A DNA stretch of 6,552 bases, taken from NCBI GenBank assembly GCA_002296975.1, contig DBIS01000215.1:1-6552 (forward strand), read 5' to 3'. Position numbers and translations under genes: made by a program. This DNA comes from Deltaproteobacteria bacterium UBA796 (GTDB lineage Bacteria; Myxococcota_A; UBA796). The notes under the pieces were generated by a model. The model had not been told where the DNA came from and ran no database searches. It saw nothing but the letters and a program-made list of their open reading frames with translations. Positions within the stretch are counted from its first letter, which is position 1. Every line of letters starts with the position of its first letter. This document shows, one piece after another, positions 6,239-6,552 of the stretch.

Positions 6239-6251
6239 CGCCACGGTGGCG
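6239..6251. other. Inverted repeat between folD and the last gene
   Basis: CGCCACGGTGGCG is a perfect 13-bp palindrome with an odd centre. It can form a 5-bp stem with a CGG loop, 20 bases after the folD stop. No T-run follows, so it is a poor intrinsic terminator. It may instead be an operator-like site for the gene at 6293. A -35-like TTGTCA stands at 6227-6232, but no -10 box lies at the matching distance. Confidence 0.3.
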
Positions 6252-6292
6252 GCGTGTGGCTGAGGTAGTTTGATGCACCTGAGGGGTGCTCA

Positions 6293-6552
6293 ATGTCCAT
6301 GACACACAATTATCTGATCGTATTTTTAGCTTCTGCTTTGGCGTGCAACACGCCCGTGAAAGAGAGTGAAGCGCTGCCGAATGAAGGCTCTCAGTCCGGC
6401 GACTGCGACGATATGGCCGATAACGACGAAGACGGTTTGTTCGATTGTGCAGACCCTGGCTGTAAGGCCTCTCCGCTTTGTGAAGAGGCCGACGCTGATG
6501 CCGATTCGGATGCGGATGCCGATGCCGATGCCGATGCCGATGCCGATGCTGA
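6293..6552 (+). CDS. Partial lipoprotein with Cys/Asp-rich motif and Asp-Ala repeat tract (3' end outside window)
   Basis: The reading frame stays open to the window end, so only the first 86 residues are seen. The N-terminus is a lipoprotein signal peptide (hydrophobic 7-17, lipobox SALAC, Cys18; Asn19 at +2). A segment with four cysteines follows (C38, C52, C57, C63) around DNDEDGLFDCADPGC. Its D-x-D-x-DG core resembles calcium-binding loops and repeats of the CDDGxDNDxDGLxDCxDPxC type, which I know from surface proteins of myxobacteria and relatives. From residue 67 the protein is an Asp-Ala dipeptide tract, likely a flexible acidic linker between the lipid anchor and a domain beyond the window. 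GAGGGG at 6281-6286, six bases before the ATG, supports the start; ATG 6299 is an alternative two codons on. Function unknown. Confidence 0.82.
   Translation, partial: MSMTHNYLIVFLASALACNTPVKESEALPNEGSQSGDCDDMADNDEDGLFDCADPGCKASPLCEEADADADSDADADADADADADA
6491..6552 (+). repeat. Hexanucleotide tandem repeat encoding Asp-Ala
   Basis: After a degenerate start (GACGCT, GATGCC, GATTCG, GATGCG), five perfect GATGCC units run from 6515 to 6544. A GATGCT unit follows, and the tract continues past the window edge. The six-base period keeps the reading frame whatever the copy number, so slippage would only change linker length. Confidence 0.93.

Overview
The window looks like chromosomal DNA from a Gram-negative, myxococcal or deltaproteobacterial-type organism (Myxococcota or a neighbouring lineage). 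The support is indirect: moderately high GC, a von Willebrand A lipoprotein of the type common in those genomes, and a partial lipoprotein with a Cys/Asp-rich motif followed by a long Asp-Ala dipeptide tract. No phage, transposon, CRISPR, tRNA or rRNA signature was seen.

Layout. Positions 1-213 hold no gene I can support. Two plus-strand genes for exported proteins follow: a tandem discoidin-like (NADase-type glycan-binding) protein (214-1122) and, 30 bases later, a von Willebrand A lipoprotein (1153-2154). The second ends head-on against a minus-strand operon, and the two stop codons share the bases TTAG at 2151-2154. Read from its promoter side, that operon is a membrane-anchored alpha/beta hydrolase (4992 to 4150), an ArsA/Get3-type ATPase (4153 to 3218) and a second, divergent ArsA/Get3-type ATPase (3221 to 2151). 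Both junctions are 4-base ATGA overlaps, so translation is probably coupled. A 91-base divergent gap separates the operon from a plus-strand pair: an FmdB-type zinc ribbon protein (5084-5383) and folD (5383-6219), joined by a TGATG overlap. The window closes inside a lipoprotein gene that begins at 6293.

How the genes fit together. FolD is housekeeping one-carbon metabolism; its zinc ribbon partner is of unknown function. The lipase-like protein and the two ATPases form a tight transcription unit. The two ATPases have lost different key residues: one keeps the Walker A signature lysine but lacks the switch I aspartate, and the other is the reverse. This fits an obligate heterodimer with one complete and one degenerate ATP site, possibly working at the membrane with the hydrolase. 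That is the most interesting feature of the window. The three exported proteins at the two ends probably act at the cell envelope or surface.
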